Of a stretch of 15,362 bases of DNA, positions 7,946 to 15,176 are shown in pieces. The notes beneath the pieces were generated by a model. That model saw nothing but the letters and a program-made list of their open reading frames with translations. It had not been told where the DNA came from and did not search any database. The position numbers were made by a program, and so were the translations under genes. The DNA is from Porphyrobacter sp. UBA7686. GTDB taxonomy: Bacteria; Pseudomonadota; Alphaproteobacteria; Sphingomonadales; Sphingomonadaceae. Location of the stretch: contig DLGU01000078.1 in the NCBI GenBank assembly GCA_002482865.1, positions 6,611-21,972 on the forward strand, given 5' to 3'. Numbering within the stretch: position 1 is the first letter of the stretch; each line of letters starts with the position of its first letter.

Positions 7946-7964
7946 CGTTCGTCTCAATCGAACG
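7946..7964. promoter_or_regulatory. LysR-type operator (TTCG-N7-CGAA, T-N11-A) in the dabB-lysR spacer
   Basis: CGTTCG (7946-7951), seven bases, CGAACG (7959-7964) is a perfect inverted repeat with the classic LysR-type core T-N11-A (T7949, A7961). Two further bases on each side also pair after one mismatch. It ends 19 nt before the lysR start and abuts the -35 of the dabBA promoter candidate. This suggests autoregulation of lysR and control of dabBA from one site. Confidence 0.65.
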
Positions 7965-7983
7965 ATTAAGCGGAAATGGCACC

Positions 7984-8898
7984 ATGGCGACCCTCAACCT
8001 GCACCACCTGCGACTGTTCCGAGCGACCGCACGCGAAGGCACGCTGACTGCGGCAGCACGCGCGCTCAATATTTCGCAAAGTGCGGTCTCGACCCAGATC
8101 AAGGCACTCGAAGCCGATCTCGGCCATGATCTGTTCGAGCGGCGAGGGCGCAATCTGGTTTTGACCGAGGCGGGGCGGATCGCGCTGGATTATGCCGAGC
8201 AGATCTTCCGCGCCTCCGAACAGCTCACCGCCACGTTCCGCGCGGTCGGCGAGCAGCGCAAGGTGCTCAGGATCGGCGCGCTGGCGACCTTGTCGCGCAA
8301 CTTCCAGATGGGTTTTTTGGAGCCGTTGATCGGTCGCGATGATGTCGAGGTTGTGCTGCGTTCTGGCACGCAGGCGAGCCTGCTGCGCGCACTCGACGCG
8401 CTGACGATTGACGTGCTGCTTACTAACCAGGTGCCCGCCCGCGATGCGGCGAGCCCCTATCTGGTGCGGCGCTTGGCGGAACAGCCGGTCAGCCTCGTTG
8501 GTACACGGTCGCGCTTGGCCATGGCGGCGCAGGGCCTCACCCGGCTGCTCACCACCGCGCCGTTGATCCTGCCCACGCCCGAGACTGCGCTGCGGGCCGG
8601 TTTCGATGCGATGATCGAAGGGCTGGGCATCGTCCCGCGCGTCGCTGCCGAGGCGGACGACATGGCGATGATTCGCCTTCTGGCCCGCAATGATGTCGGC
8701 GTGGCGGTGATTCCGCCAATCGTGGTGCGTGATGAATTGGCCGCTGGCACGCTATATGAGCTGTTCCAGCTGCCCGAGATCACCGAGGAATTCTACGCCG
8801 TCACCATCGCACGTACCTTCCCCAATCCGCTGCTGCGCGATGTGCTCGAACCAGAGGCGCAGGCGGCAGGGCTTGCGGCAGGAGAGGGGGGGCAGTAA
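7984..8898 (+). CDS. LysR-family transcriptional regulator, likely regulator of dabBA
   Basis: The 304-residue product has the standard LysR layout. An N-terminal winged helix-turn-helix spans about residues 4-63 (LHHLRLFRATAREGTLTAAA, then the recognition region SQSAVSTQIKALEADLG and wing FERRGRNLVLTEAG). A linker helix and an effector-binding domain follow from about residue 93 (KVLRIGALATLSRN onward). The HTH region is reminiscent of NhaR, and automatic annotation may use that name, but no nhaA is nearby. The gene diverges from dabB across a 130-nt spacer with a clear LysR-type operator, so control of carbon uptake is the best functional guess; related regulators accompany dab genes in other bacteria. 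The effector is unknown. The ribosome site is weak (GCGGAA, about 8-10 nt before the ATG). Confidence 0.93.
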   Translation: MATLNLHHLRLFRATAREGTLTAAARALNISQSAVSTQIKALEADLGHDLFERRGRNLVLTEAGRIALDYAEQIFRASEQLTATFRAVGEQRKVLRIGALATLSRNFQMGFLEPLIGRDDVEVVLRSGTQASLLRALDALTIDVLLTNQVPARDAASPYLVRRLAEQPVSLVGTRSRLAMAAQGLTRLLTTAPLILPTPETALRAGFDAMIEGLGIVPRVAAEADDMAMIRLLARNDVGVAVIPPIVVRDELAAGTLYELFQLPEITEEFYAVTIARTFPNPLLRDVLEPEAQAAGLAAGEGGQ

Positions 8899-8910
8899 GG
8901 CGTGCGCCCC

Positions 8911-10053
8911 ATGCAAGAGAGTCCCATGCAGGAAATGCAAGCCCCCCTCACCGGCCACCCGGTCATCTCCGCTACCGGCCTGTTCACCCCCGCCGACAGC
9001 ATCTCCAACGAAGAACTGGTCGCCAGCTTCAACGCCTTTGTGGATCGCCACAACGCGGCGAACCCCGATGTCGAGCCGCTGGCCTATTCCTCCGTCGAGT
9101 TCATCGAGAAGGCGAGCGGGATTAAATCACGCCATGTGATGAGCAAGGCGCCGATCCTTGATCCTGCGATCATGTGCCCGCGTCTGCCCGAACGCGGCAA
9201 TGACGAGCTGTCGGTCATGGCCGAAATCGGCGTGGCCGCCGCTCGGCAGGCGCTGGAGCGCGCAGGCCGCAAGCCTGAAGATGTCGATGCGGTACTGTGC
9301 GCGGCTTCGAATATGCAGCGCGCCTATCCCGCGATGGCGATCGAGATTCAACAGGCGCTGGGCATTGATGGGTTCGGCTTCGACATGAATGTCGCCTGCT
9401 CTTCGGCGACCTTCGGCATTCAGACCGCCGCTGATTACATCCGCGCAGGCAATGCGCGGTCTGTGCTGGTGGTCAGCCCGGAAATCACCTCCGGCCACCT
9501 CAACTGGCGCGACCGGGATAGCCACTTCATCTTCGGCGATGTCGCCACCGCTGTGCTGGTCGAGGATGCTGCCATTGCGCCGCCGGAGCATTGGGCGATC
9601 CTCGGCACCAAGCTGAAGACGGTATTCTCCAACAACATCCGCAACAATTTCGGCTTCCTCAACCGCGCGGCGCCCGAGACGGCGGACACCGCTGACAAGC
9701 TGTTCGTGCAGGAAGGTCGCAAGGTGTTCCGGGAGGTCGTGCCGATGGTGGCGCAGATGATCCTTGATGAAGCCGAGCGGCTCGGGATCGATCCCGAAGG
9801 CTTGCGCCGCTTGTGGCTGCATCAGGCCAATGCGGGCATGAACCGTCTGATCTCCACCAAGGTACTGGGCCACGAGGCGAACGAGGACGAGAGCCCGACA
9901 GTGCTCGATACCTATGGCAACACCTCGAGTGCGGGTTCGATCATCGCATTCCACCAGCATAGCGACGATCTTTTGGCTGGCGATACCGGCCTCATTTGCA
10001 GCTTCGGTGCGGGCTATTCTGCGGGCACGGTGTTCGTACGCAAGGTGAGCTGA
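8911..10053 (+). CDS. Beta-ketoacyl-ACP synthase III, long FabH-like form
   Basis: This thiolase-fold enzyme should condense an acyl-CoA starter with malonyl-ACP. The catalytic triad is intact: C163 in NVACSSATFG, H304 in WLHQAN and N337 in YGNTSSAGS. At 380 residues it is longer than E. coli FabH (about 317). It carries an extra N-terminal segment and the stretch YSSVEFIEKASGIKSRHV, which resembles Pseudomonas aeruginosa PA3286, an enzyme that diverts octanoyl-CoA from beta-oxidation into fatty-acid synthesis; that comparison is from memory. It may therefore be a second, specialised FabH. The start is uncertain: GTG 8902, ATG 8911, 8926 and 8935 are all in frame; 8911 is chosen as the first ATG, with TAAGG 10 nt upstream. 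It begins only 12 nt after the lysR stop, so it is probably cotranscribed with it. Confidence 0.9.
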   Translation: MQESPMQEMQAPLTGHPVISATGLFTPADSISNEELVASFNAFVDRHNAANPDVEPLAYSSVEFIEKASGIKSRHVMSKAPILDPAIMCPRLPERGNDELSVMAEIGVAAARQALERAGRKPEDVDAVLCAASNMQRAYPAMAIEIQQALGIDGFGFDMNVACSSATFGIQTAADYIRAGNARSVLVVSPEITSGHLNWRDRDSHFIFGDVATAVLVEDAAIAPPEHWAILGTKLKTVFSNNIRNNFGFLNRAAPETADTADKLFVQEGRKVFREVVPMVAQMILDEAERLGIDPEGLRRLWLHQANAGMNRLISTKVLGHEANEDESPTVLDTYGNTSSAGSIIAFHQHSDDLLAGDTGLICSFGAGYSAGTVFVRKVS

Positions 10054-10101
10054 GGGCCGAGTTGCTTGCGGCCACGCGCCGCACTCCCTAGAAGCCCTCC
10101 G

Positions 10102-10854
10102 ATGGCAGGCGAAATTCTCGATAACAAAGGTCGCGGCGAGGCGGGCTGGGATTGGCCCGCGATCCATCCGGAAGGTCGCAAGTTCGGGCTGATCGCGTTG
10201 GCGGTGAGCCTGTTCTTCTTGCTCGCGCTCGATTGGGAGCTGATCGGCTGGCCGTTGCTACTGCTCAGTTTTGGGGTGTTCGCGTTCTTCCGCGATCCCG
10301 AACGTGTGGTGCCGCAGAGTGAGGGCGCGATCATCGCGCCGGCTGACGGGATCGTCACGCTGATCGAGGAGGTTGAACCGCCGCTCGAATTGCAGATCGA
10401 CGATGGCTCGGGCTTTGCGGGGTTGCCCAACGGCACCGTGACGCGGGTGTCGATTTTCATGAGCGTGTTCGATGTTCACATAAACCGTACGCCGGTGGGC
10501 GGGACAGTGCGGCGGGTTGTCTACATCCCCGGCAAATTCATGAACGCCGAACTCGACAAGGCGAGCGAGGAAAACGAACGTCAGCATATTCTGATCGAAC
10601 GAAGCGACGGGCTGAAGATCGGCTTCACTCAGATTGCCGGGCTGGTTGCGCGGCGGATCGTGCCCTTCGTCAAGCCGGGTGACATGGTCGCCAAGGGGCA
10701 GCGCGTCGGCCTGATCCGGTTCGGCAGCCGCGTCGATATCTATCTTCCGGCTGGAACCGATCCCAAAGTGATGATCGGGCAGACCACCATTGCCGGCGAA
10801 ACCGTTATCGCCGACATCGGCCAGCGCGGATTGATCGAGGGAATTTCGCAGTGA
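10102..10854 (+). CDS. psd: Phosphatidylserine decarboxylase proenzyme
   Basis: Psd converts phosphatidylserine to phosphatidylethanolamine at the inner membrane. The 250-residue precursor matches the short, soluble-like class of Psd. A hydrophobic N-terminal region (about 28-62, two close membrane segments) is followed by the catalytic core, with [16 protein letters not shown] and [14 protein letters not shown] containing conserved H126. Self-cleavage should occur between G208 and S209 in [12 protein letters not shown], leaving an alpha chain with an N-terminal pyruvoyl group and a larger beta chain. ATG 10102 is chosen over the upstream in-frame TTG 10066 because similarity begins near it; the ribosome site is weak. 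The stop overlaps the pssA start by four bases (GTGA), so the two enzymes are translationally coupled. Their order is reversed relative to the pathway, as is common in this class. Confidence 0.95.
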   Translation: MAGEILDNKGRGEAGWDWPAIHPEGRKFGLIALAVSLFFLLALDWELIGWPLLLLSFGVFAFFRDPERVVPQSEGAIIAPADGIVTLIEEVEPPLELQIDDGSGFAGLPNGTVTRVSIFMSVFDVHINRTPVGGTVRRVVYIPGKFMNAELDKASEENERQHILIERSDGLKIGFTQIAGLVARRIVPFVKPGDMVAKGQRVGLIRFGSRVDIYLPAGTDPKVMIGQTTIAGETVIADIGQRGLIEGISQ

Positions 10855-11744
10855 GCCAACCGCCCCGCAAGCGCGGCCCGCGCAAGATTCCGGGCGCGCG
10901 GTTTTTCCCGGCACGGCTCGGCCCGAAGGCCGCTGAGGATGAGGACGAAGGTGTGCGCAGTCCGGGTGCAGGCGGGCTGACCTTGCGGGCCATGCTGCCC
11001 AACGCGATCACGGCGGCGGCGCTGTGTTCGGGGCTGACCGGCATCCGTTTCGCCATTGATGCGCAGTGGACTTACGCGATCGGCCTCGTGGTATTGGCCG
11101 GTGTGCTCGACGGGATCGACGGGCGCATCGCGCGGCTGCTCAACGCCCAGTCGCGCTTCGGTGCGGAGCTCGACAGCTTGGCGGATTCGATTTCCTTCGG
11201 CGTCGCGCCAGCGCTGATCCTGTTTCTGTGGTCCTTGCAGGACTGGCCGCGCTTTGGCTGGTTTGCCGCGCTCGCCTTTGCGATCTGCTGCGCGCTGAGA
11301 CTTGCGCGCTTCAACGCCCGGATTGATCTGGACGATCAGCCGCACAAATCTGCCGGGTTCCTGACCGGCGTGCCTGCTCCGGTCGGGGCTGGTCTGGCCT
11401 TCACACCGTTCTACCTGTGGCACGAGACGGGCATCGCCCTGTTTCGCGATCCCGTGCTGATGACGCTTTGGCTGGCGGTGATCGCGATCCTGATGATCTC
11501 AAACATGGCGACCTTGAGCTGGGCCTCAATCCGGCCGCGCCGTTCGATCCGTCTGCCGCTTATCGCCTTTACGGGGTTGGCTTTTGCCGCACTGCTGCTG
11601 GAGCCGTGGTGGACACTAGCGGCGATCTGCATCGCCTACCTGGCGCTCATGCCTTACGGCCTTGTGAAGTACGGGCGGATCAAGCAGCGGCGCAAATTTG
11701 ATGCGGCAGCCTCCGCAGCGGAGCCGAGCGCCGACGCGGCGTGA
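10851..11744 (+). CDS. pssA: CDP-diacylglycerol--serine O-phosphatidyltransferase
   Basis: PssA makes phosphatidylserine from CDP-diacylglycerol and serine, supplying the substrate of Psd encoded just upstream. The 297-residue protein is a polytopic membrane enzyme. The CDP-alcohol phosphotransferase signature D-G-x2-A-R-x8-G-x3-D-x3-D is perfect: D90, G91, A94, R95, G104, D108 and D112 in [20 protein letters not shown] and onward. The N-terminal 40 residues are charged and cytoplasmic, and about six to eight hydrophobic segments follow. The start is GTG at 10851, overlapping the psd stop. The C-terminal tail is Lys/Arg then Ala/Glu-rich and probably disordered. Its last 65 bases overlap the convergent small membrane protein gene on the other strand. 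Confidence 0.95.
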   Translation: MSQPPRKRGPRKIPGARFFPARLGPKAAEDEDEGVRSPGAGGLTLRAMLPNAITAAALCSGLTGIRFAIDAQWTYAIGLVVLAGVLDGIDGRIARLLNAQSRFGAELDSLADSISFGVAPALILFLWSLQDWPRFGWFAALAFAICCALRLARFNARIDLDDQPHKSAGFLTGVPAPVGAGLAFTPFYLWHETGIALFRDPVLMTLWLAVIAILMISNMATLSWASIRPRRSIRLPLIAFTGLAFAALLLEPWWTLAAICIAYLALMPYGLVKYGRIKQRRKFDAAASAAEPSADAA

Positions 11745-11937
11745 CGTCCTGACGACGGACGGTGCGCAGTTGCATGTCAACTGCGGCAGCCTGAAGCGCA
11801 AACCCCGCCCGCATCACTTCACCGTCTCGCATAAGCTGCGCATAGGCAGCGCGCGCGCCCATCAGGCTGTGTGCGATGGTGGCCACAGCAACGATACCGG
11901 TCAGCGTGAACAGGGCGGAAATGGCAAGAGCAAGCAT
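11680..11937 (-). CDS. Small single-pass membrane protein, predicted SOS-regulated
   Basis: The family is not recognised. The 85-residue product (from ATG 11937) begins directly with one strongly hydrophobic helix (LALAISALFTLTGIVAVATI). A short amphipathic region (ARAAYAQLMRDGEVMRAGFA) and a basic tail ([18 protein letters not shown]) follow. It should sit in the inner membrane with a small soluble part. Two starts are possible: ATG 11961 (AGGA upstream) and ATG 11937 (AGGGGA 7 nt upstream). The second is preferred because the promoter candidate would begin transcription close to 11970, leaving almost no leader for the first. Two tandem GTTC-N7-GTTC sites cover the promoter and leader, which predicts LexA repression. 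The 3' end overlaps pssA by 65 bp in the opposite direction, so the tail may not be conserved. By analogy with small SOS membrane proteins such as Caulobacter SidA it could act in cell-division arrest; that is speculation. Confidence 0.68.
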   Translation of the reverse strand: MLALAISALFTLTGIVAVATIAHSLMGARAAYAQLMRDGEVMRAGFALQAAAVDMQLRTVRRQDVTPRRRSAPLRRLPHQICAAA

Positions 11938-11955
11938 GGCGGGTTCCCCTGAATT

Positions 11956-11970
11956 GTTCATTCTTTGTTC
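11956..11970. promoter_or_regulatory. SOS box 1 (LexA site, alphaproteobacterial type)
   Basis: GTTC (11956-11959), seven bases, GTTC (11967-11970) matches the LexA consensus of Alphaproteobacteria, GTTC-N7-GTTC, equivalent to GAAC-N7-GAAC on the other strand. It lies at about the predicted transcription start of the small minus-strand gene. Confidence 0.65.
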
Positions 11971-11976
11971 CTACGT

Positions 11977-12005
11977 CTTGTTCCCTACCTGTTCCAACCT
12001 GTCAA
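11977..12005 (-). promoter_or_regulatory. Candidate LexA-controlled promoter of the small membrane protein gene
   Basis: On the minus strand a perfect -35 TTGACA (complement of 12000-12005) is followed after 17 nt by AACAAG (complement of 11977-11982), a weak -10. SOS box 2 (11980-11994) lies across the spacer and the -10, the usual place for LexA repression. The implied leader to ATG 11937 is about 30 nt. Confidence 0.5.
11980..11994. promoter_or_regulatory. SOS box 2 (LexA site, alphaproteobacterial type)
   Basis: GTTC (11980-11983), CCTACCT, GTTC (11991-11994) is a second exact GTTC-N7-GTTC match, 9 nt beyond box 1. It sits inside the promoter candidate of the minus-strand gene. The two boxes also lie about 230-270 nt upstream of rpsB, so an effect there cannot be excluded. 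Confidence 0.7.
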
Positions 12006-12021
12006 GCGCCTTTCGCACCGG

Positions 12022-12198
12022 GCTTGGAGCGATTTTTCGTAAATGCGTGCATTCATGTCTGGATTTCCGCCCGCGACGCGGTTAAGGGTGCGCTCGCTTG
12101 AGGCAAGGCGTTCGGTCTTCGCTCCAAGCAAATTCACATGGAAGGCGCACATACCGGTGCCGTTTGCGGGAGCTCCGCATCACGGTTCCAGCCTTCCA
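12022..12198 (+). promoter_or_regulatory. Structured 5' leader of rpsB, candidate autoregulatory element
   Basis: Two nested features suggest a folded leader. An 11-bp perfect inverted repeat, GCTTGGAGCGA (12022-12032) with TCGCTCCAAGC (12119-12129), could close an 86-nt domain. Just downstream TGGAAGGC (12139-12146) pairs with GCCTTCCA (12191-12198), enclosing smaller GC-rich hairpins such as the one around GCGGGAGCTCCGC. The second element ends 14 nt before the ribosome site of rpsB. S2 is known to repress its own message in E. coli. No promoter could be picked with confidence in this stretch. Confidence 0.38.
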
Positions 12199-12224
12199 GA
12201 GGAACAACCGGAAAGGAATTACCT

Positions 12225-13019
12225 ATGGCGGCACCTGTCGTCACGATGCAGCAATTGATTGAGGCCGGCGCTCACTTCGGCCACCAGACCCACCGCTGGA
12301 ACCCGCGCATGAAGCCGTACATTTTCGGCGCGCGCAACGGTGTTCACATCATCGACCTGTCGCAGTCCGTGCCGCTGTTTGCGCGCGCGCTCGATTTCGT
12401 CGAATCGACCGTGCGTTCGGGCGGCAAGGTACTGTTCGTTGGCACCAAGCGTCAGGCGCAGGAGCCGATCGCTGAAGCCGCGCGCATGTCGGGCCAGCAC
12501 TTCGTCAACCACCGCTGGCTGGGCGGGATGCTCACCAACTGGAAGACGATCAGTGGCTCGATCCGCCGCCTGAAGGCGCTGGAAGAGATGCTGAACGGCG
12601 ATGTCTCGGGCTTCACCAAGAAGGAAGTCCTGCAGCTCACCCGTGAGCGTGAGAAGCTTGAAGCCTCGCTGGGCGGCATCCGCGATATGGGCGGCATTCC
12701 GGACGTGATGTTCGTGATCGACGCCAACAAGGAAGATCTCGCGATCAAGGAAGCCAACGTTCTCGGCATTCCGGTGATCGGCATTCTCGACACCAACGTC
12801 GATCCGTCGGGCATCGCTTTCCCGGTTCCGGGCAACGACGATGCAAGCCGCGCAGTGCGCCTGTACTGCCAGGCGATCGGTGAAGCGGCGCTCGCCGGCA
12901 AGGGCAAGTTCCAGCAGGACGTGTCGAGCGATTTCGGCGCGATGGCTGAACCCCCGGCTGAAGCACCCGCGCAGGTCGTGGTCGCTGACGAGTCGGCTGC
13001 GGAAGAAACCGAAGCCTGA
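12225..13019 (+). CDS. rpsB: 30S ribosomal protein S2
   Basis: S2 binds late in 30S assembly, contacts S1 and is needed for S1 binding and translation initiation. The 264-residue product opens with the highly conserved [40 protein letters not shown]. It also contains [14 protein letters not shown] (about 66-79), the family segment [14 protein letters not shown], and [20 protein letters not shown]. The Ala/Glu-rich acidic tail from about residue 240 is typical of alphaproteobacterial S2. The ATG at 12225 has AAGGA 7 nt upstream. The frame extends back to 12138, but that stretch is leader. It is followed by tsf in the classical order, separated by 133 nt with two hairpins. Confidence 0.98.
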   Translation: MAAPVVTMQQLIEAGAHFGHQTHRWNPRMKPYIFGARNGVHIIDLSQSVPLFARALDFVESTVRSGGKVLFVGTKRQAQEPIAEAARMSGQHFVNHRWLGGMLTNWKTISGSIRRLKALEEMLNGDVSGFTKKEVLQLTREREKLEASLGGIRDMGGIPDVMFVIDANKEDLAIKEANVLGIPVIGILDTNVDPSGIAFPVPGNDDASRAVRLYCQAIGEAALAGKGKFQQDVSSDFGAMAEPPAEAPAQVVVADESAAEETEA

Positions 13020-13027
13020 TTTTCTTC

Positions 13028-13063
13028 ACGCGGCAGCGGCGACATACACCGTCGCTTCCGCGT
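13028..13063 (+). promoter_or_regulatory. First hairpin in the rpsB-tsf spacer
   Basis: ACGCGG (13028-13033) pairs with CCGCGT (13058-13063), and inside it GCGAC (13039-13043) pairs with GTCGC (13051-13055), with an asymmetric internal loop. It starts 8 nt after the rpsB stop. There is no T tract, so it is not a plain terminator; it may protect the rpsB message 3' end. Confidence 0.45.
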
Positions 13064-13080
13064 CACATTACCCCTCTAGC

Positions 13081-13124
13081 GCGCCCGGCATTGCCCTCCA
13101 TCTGGAGACGGCAGGGCCGGGCGC
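13081..13124 (+). promoter_or_regulatory. Large hairpin in the rpsB-tsf spacer, possible attenuator or processing site
   Basis: A perfect 9-bp outer stem GCGCCCGGC (13081-13089) / GCCGGGCGC (13116-13124) encloses TGCC/GGCA (13092-13095 with 13110-13113) and CTCCA/TGGAG (13096-13100 with 13103-13107). It ends about 20 nt before the tsf ribosome site and is not followed by T residues. In E. coli the rpsB-tsf spacer also contains an attenuator-like hairpin that sets the S2 to EF-Ts ratio. Confidence 0.55.
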
Positions 13125-13152
13125 CCGAACAACACACGAAAAGGAATTTCTC

Positions 13153-14079
13153 ATGGCTGATTTTTCCGTCGCTGACGTGAAGAAGCTGCGCGAGCGCACG
13201 GGCGCTGGCATGATGGACGCCAAGAAGGCGCTGACCGAAGCCGGCGGCGACATCGAAGCCGCGGTTGACGCACTGCGCGCCAAGGGCCTCGCCACTGCCC
13301 AGAAGAAGTCGAGCCGCACCGCGGCAGAAGGTCTCGTCGGCGTTGCCGTTTCGGGCACCAAGGGCGTGGCTGTCGAAGTGAACTCGGAAACCGACTTCGT
13401 CGCCAAGAACGACCAGTTCCAGAGCTTTGTCCGCAACGTGACGGCTGTCGCGCTCGAACTCGGCAATGATGATGTCGAAGCGCTCAAGGCCGCTGCCTAC
13501 CCCGAAGGCGGCACCGTCTCCGACAAGCTGACCGACAACGTCGCCACCATCGGTGAAAACCAGCAGATCCGCCGCATCAAGACCGTCGCGGTCGAGAAGG
13601 GCGCGGTCATTTCGTACATGCACACCGCCGCTGCCGAAGGCCTTGGCAAGATTGGCGTGCTGATCGGTCTGGAGAGCGAAGCGGGCGCCGACGTGCTCGA
13701 ACCGCTCGGCAAGCAGCTGGCCATGCATGCGGCCGCCGCCTTCCCGATGGCGCTCGACGCTGACGGGCTCGATGCTGAAGTGATCGAGCGTGAGCGCAAG
13801 ATCGCCGCCGAAAAGGCTGCCGAAACCGGCAAGCCCGAAGACGTGCAGGCCAAGATGGTCGATGGCGCGGTGAAGAAGTTCGCCAAGGAAAATGCGCTGC
13901 TCAGCCAGATCTTCGTGATGGACAACAAGACCGTCATCGCTGATCTCGTCGCGCAGGCTGGCAAGGCCGCGGGCACCCCGATCGTGCTCAAGGACTATGC
14001 ACGCTTCCAGCTCGGTGAAGGCATCGAGAAGGAAGAAGTCGATTTCGCAGCAGAAGTGGCAGCCACGCTCAAGGGCTGA
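13153..14079 (+). CDS. tsf: Translation elongation factor Ts
   Basis: EF-Ts is the nucleotide exchange factor that releases GDP from EF-Tu. The 308-residue product shows the N-terminal UBA-like domain ([20 protein letters not shown], about 6-25) and the core signature SETDFVAKN (78-86), whose Asp81-Phe82 contact EF-Tu. The C-terminal segments [10 protein letters not shown] and [14 protein letters not shown] complete the normal length. The ATG at 13153 has AAAAGGAA 7-8 nt upstream; the frame open before it is spacer. A strong terminator begins 28 nt after the stop, so unlike in many relatives tsf is not continuous with pyrH. Confidence 0.98.
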   Translation: MADFSVADVKKLRERTGAGMMDAKKALTEAGGDIEAAVDALRAKGLATAQKKSSRTAAEGLVGVAVSGTKGVAVEVNSETDFVAKNDQFQSFVRNVTAVALELGNDDVEALKAAAYPEGGTVSDKLTDNVATIGENQQIRRIKTVAVEKGAVISYMHTAAAEGLGKIGVLIGLESEAGADVLEPLGKQLAMHAAAAFPMALDADGLDAEVIERERKIAAEKAAETGKPEDVQAKMVDGAVKKFAKENALLSQIFVMDNKTVIADLVAQAGKAAGTPIVLKDYARFQLGEGIEKEEVDFAAEVAATLKG

Positions 14080-14107
14080 TCCTCCTCCCGATTATCGGAA
14101 AAACGGC

Positions 14108-14146
14108 ACGGGCCGGGTGGTATCGACCATCCGGCCCGTTGATTTT
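14108..14146 (+). terminator. Strong intrinsic terminator after tsf
   Basis: ACGGGCCGGGTGGT (14108-14121) pairs with ACCATCCGGCCCGT (14126-14139) over 14 bp with one G-U pair and loop ATCG, followed by TGATTTT. This should end the rpsB-tsf transcript. Confidence 0.9.
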
Positions 14147-14195
14147 GCGCAAGGATCGGGGGCACCTGCCGCCAGTCATCGGGTCGGGGCCTTTC

Positions 14196-15137
14196 ATGCG
14201 ATTCTTCAGGTGCGCGTTCGTCGCCGCAGCCATGCTGTCTGCCTGCTCGGCGGCACCGGCCTATACCGCCAGCGAGGACAAGGGGAGCGGCGTTCCGGCA
14301 CAGCGGGGTGGGGGGCAGCCTTACGAGCTGCTCGGATCGCAGGTGTTCGACGTGCCCGATCCGGCGAGCGGCATTGTTTATCAAGCCTATGTCAGCCTCC
14401 CCCCGAGCTATGCCGCCGAGCCGGAGCGCACCTATCCGGTGGTCTATGTCACCGACGCCGATTACGCCTTTCCGGTGCTGCGCGCGATCGCTCGGCGGAT
14501 GAACGGTGCGGGGCCGCGCCTCGAAGAATTCATCCTCGTCGGCCTGTCCTACGGCAAGGGCGAAGATCCCATGGCGAGCCGTCGGCGCGACTATACGCCG
14601 ACCGCGAGGGGCGCCTCGGATGCACCTGCCGGCGCGGTGCACGGCCAGTCGCTGCGCTATCGCGATTACCTGCGCGATGCCGTGCTGCCCTTCGTCGAAA
14701 GCCGCTTCCGCGCTGCACCAGGCCGCCGCGTCTTTGTCGGCCACTCCTATGGCGGCCTCTTGGGCGCGCAGATCCTGATGACGCAACCGGCCATGTTCAG
14801 CGGCTACGTGCTGGGCAGCCCATCCTTCTGGTTCGACCGCAAGCACTTGCTGCAGCGGGCTCCGGCCCTGCTGGACAGGCTCGAGACGATCGACGCGGAT
14901 GTCTACATCTATGTCGGCGAATACGAGGCGCAGCGGGTCGGCGATCGGCGTTACCAGCAGGAGGTCGACATGGTGGCCGACAACGCCGCCTTCGATGCGA
15001 TGCTGCGCGCGCGTGGATTTGCCGGGCTCCGGCTGCAATCGGAGGTGCTTGCCGACGAGGATCACCTTTCGGTCGCACCACGTGGCTTCACTCGGGGTCT
15101 GCTGCACACGCTTGCCGCCGCGCCGCGCGGGGATTAG
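14196..15137 (+). CDS. Predicted lipoprotein alpha/beta-hydrolase (esterase-D/Fes-like family)
   Basis: The 313-residue product is an alpha/beta-hydrolase of the putative-esterase type (COG2819-like), related to enterochelin esterases and esterase D. The N-terminus MRFFRCAFVAAAMLSACS is a lipoprotein signal with lipobox L14-S15-A16-C17, so the enzyme should be anchored to a membrane facing the periplasm. The nucleophile is S184 in VGHSYGGLLG, the histidine is H290 in LADEDHLSV, and the acid is probably in YVGEYE (about 240-244). The ATG at 14196 is chosen because it gives this signal; the upstream in-frame ATG at 14139 lies in the terminator. The ribosome site is weak. The substrate is unknown; siderophore esters or small acyl esters are possible. 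It lies between tsf and pyrH, an unusual place, and has only about 50 nt for a promoter after the tsf terminator. Confidence 0.87.
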   Translation: MRFFRCAFVAAAMLSACSAAPAYTASEDKGSGVPAQRGGGQPYELLGSQVFDVPDPASGIVYQAYVSLPPSYAAEPERTYPVVYVTDADYAFPVLRAIARRMNGAGPRLEEFILVGLSYGKGEDPMASRRRDYTPTARGASDAPAGAVHGQSLRYRDYLRDAVLPFVESRFRAAPGRRVFVGHSYGGLLGAQILMTQPAMFSGYVLGSPSFWFDRKHLLQRAPALLDRLETIDADVYIYVGEYEAQRVGDRRYQQEVDMVADNAAFDAMLRARGFAGLRLQSEVLADEDHLSVAPRGFTRGLLHTLAAAPRGD

Positions 15138-15147
15138 CCCGGCCTTT

Positions 15148-15176
15148 CCCTTTGCGAATTGCCCGATTGCCCGTTA
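15148..15176 (+). promoter_or_regulatory. Weak promoter candidate for pyrH
   Basis: Within the 94-nt gap before pyrH, TTGCGA and TTAAGT are separated by 16 nt, and ATTGCCCG is repeated in tandem between them. The match is weak and pyrH could also be read from the esterase promoter. Confidence 0.2.

Noticed and set aside
9127..10167. Minus-strand open frame of 346 codons opposite the ketoacyl synthase
   Set aside because: Shadow of a gene with an intact catalytic triad; the product is rich in His and Arg with no domain features.
12043..12258. Short plus-strand frame in the rpsB leader, considered as a leader peptide
   Set aside because: It has no ribosome site, runs into rpsB in another frame, and lacks runs of regulatory codons.
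15077..15084. CCACGTGG palindrome considered as a second parS
   Set aside because: Only the central eight bases fit; flanking bases do not match and it lies inside a coding region.
13995..15107. Minus-strand open frame of 370 codons opposite tsf end and the esterase
   Set aside because: Antisense to two well-supported genes and across a strong terminator; no recognisable protein features.
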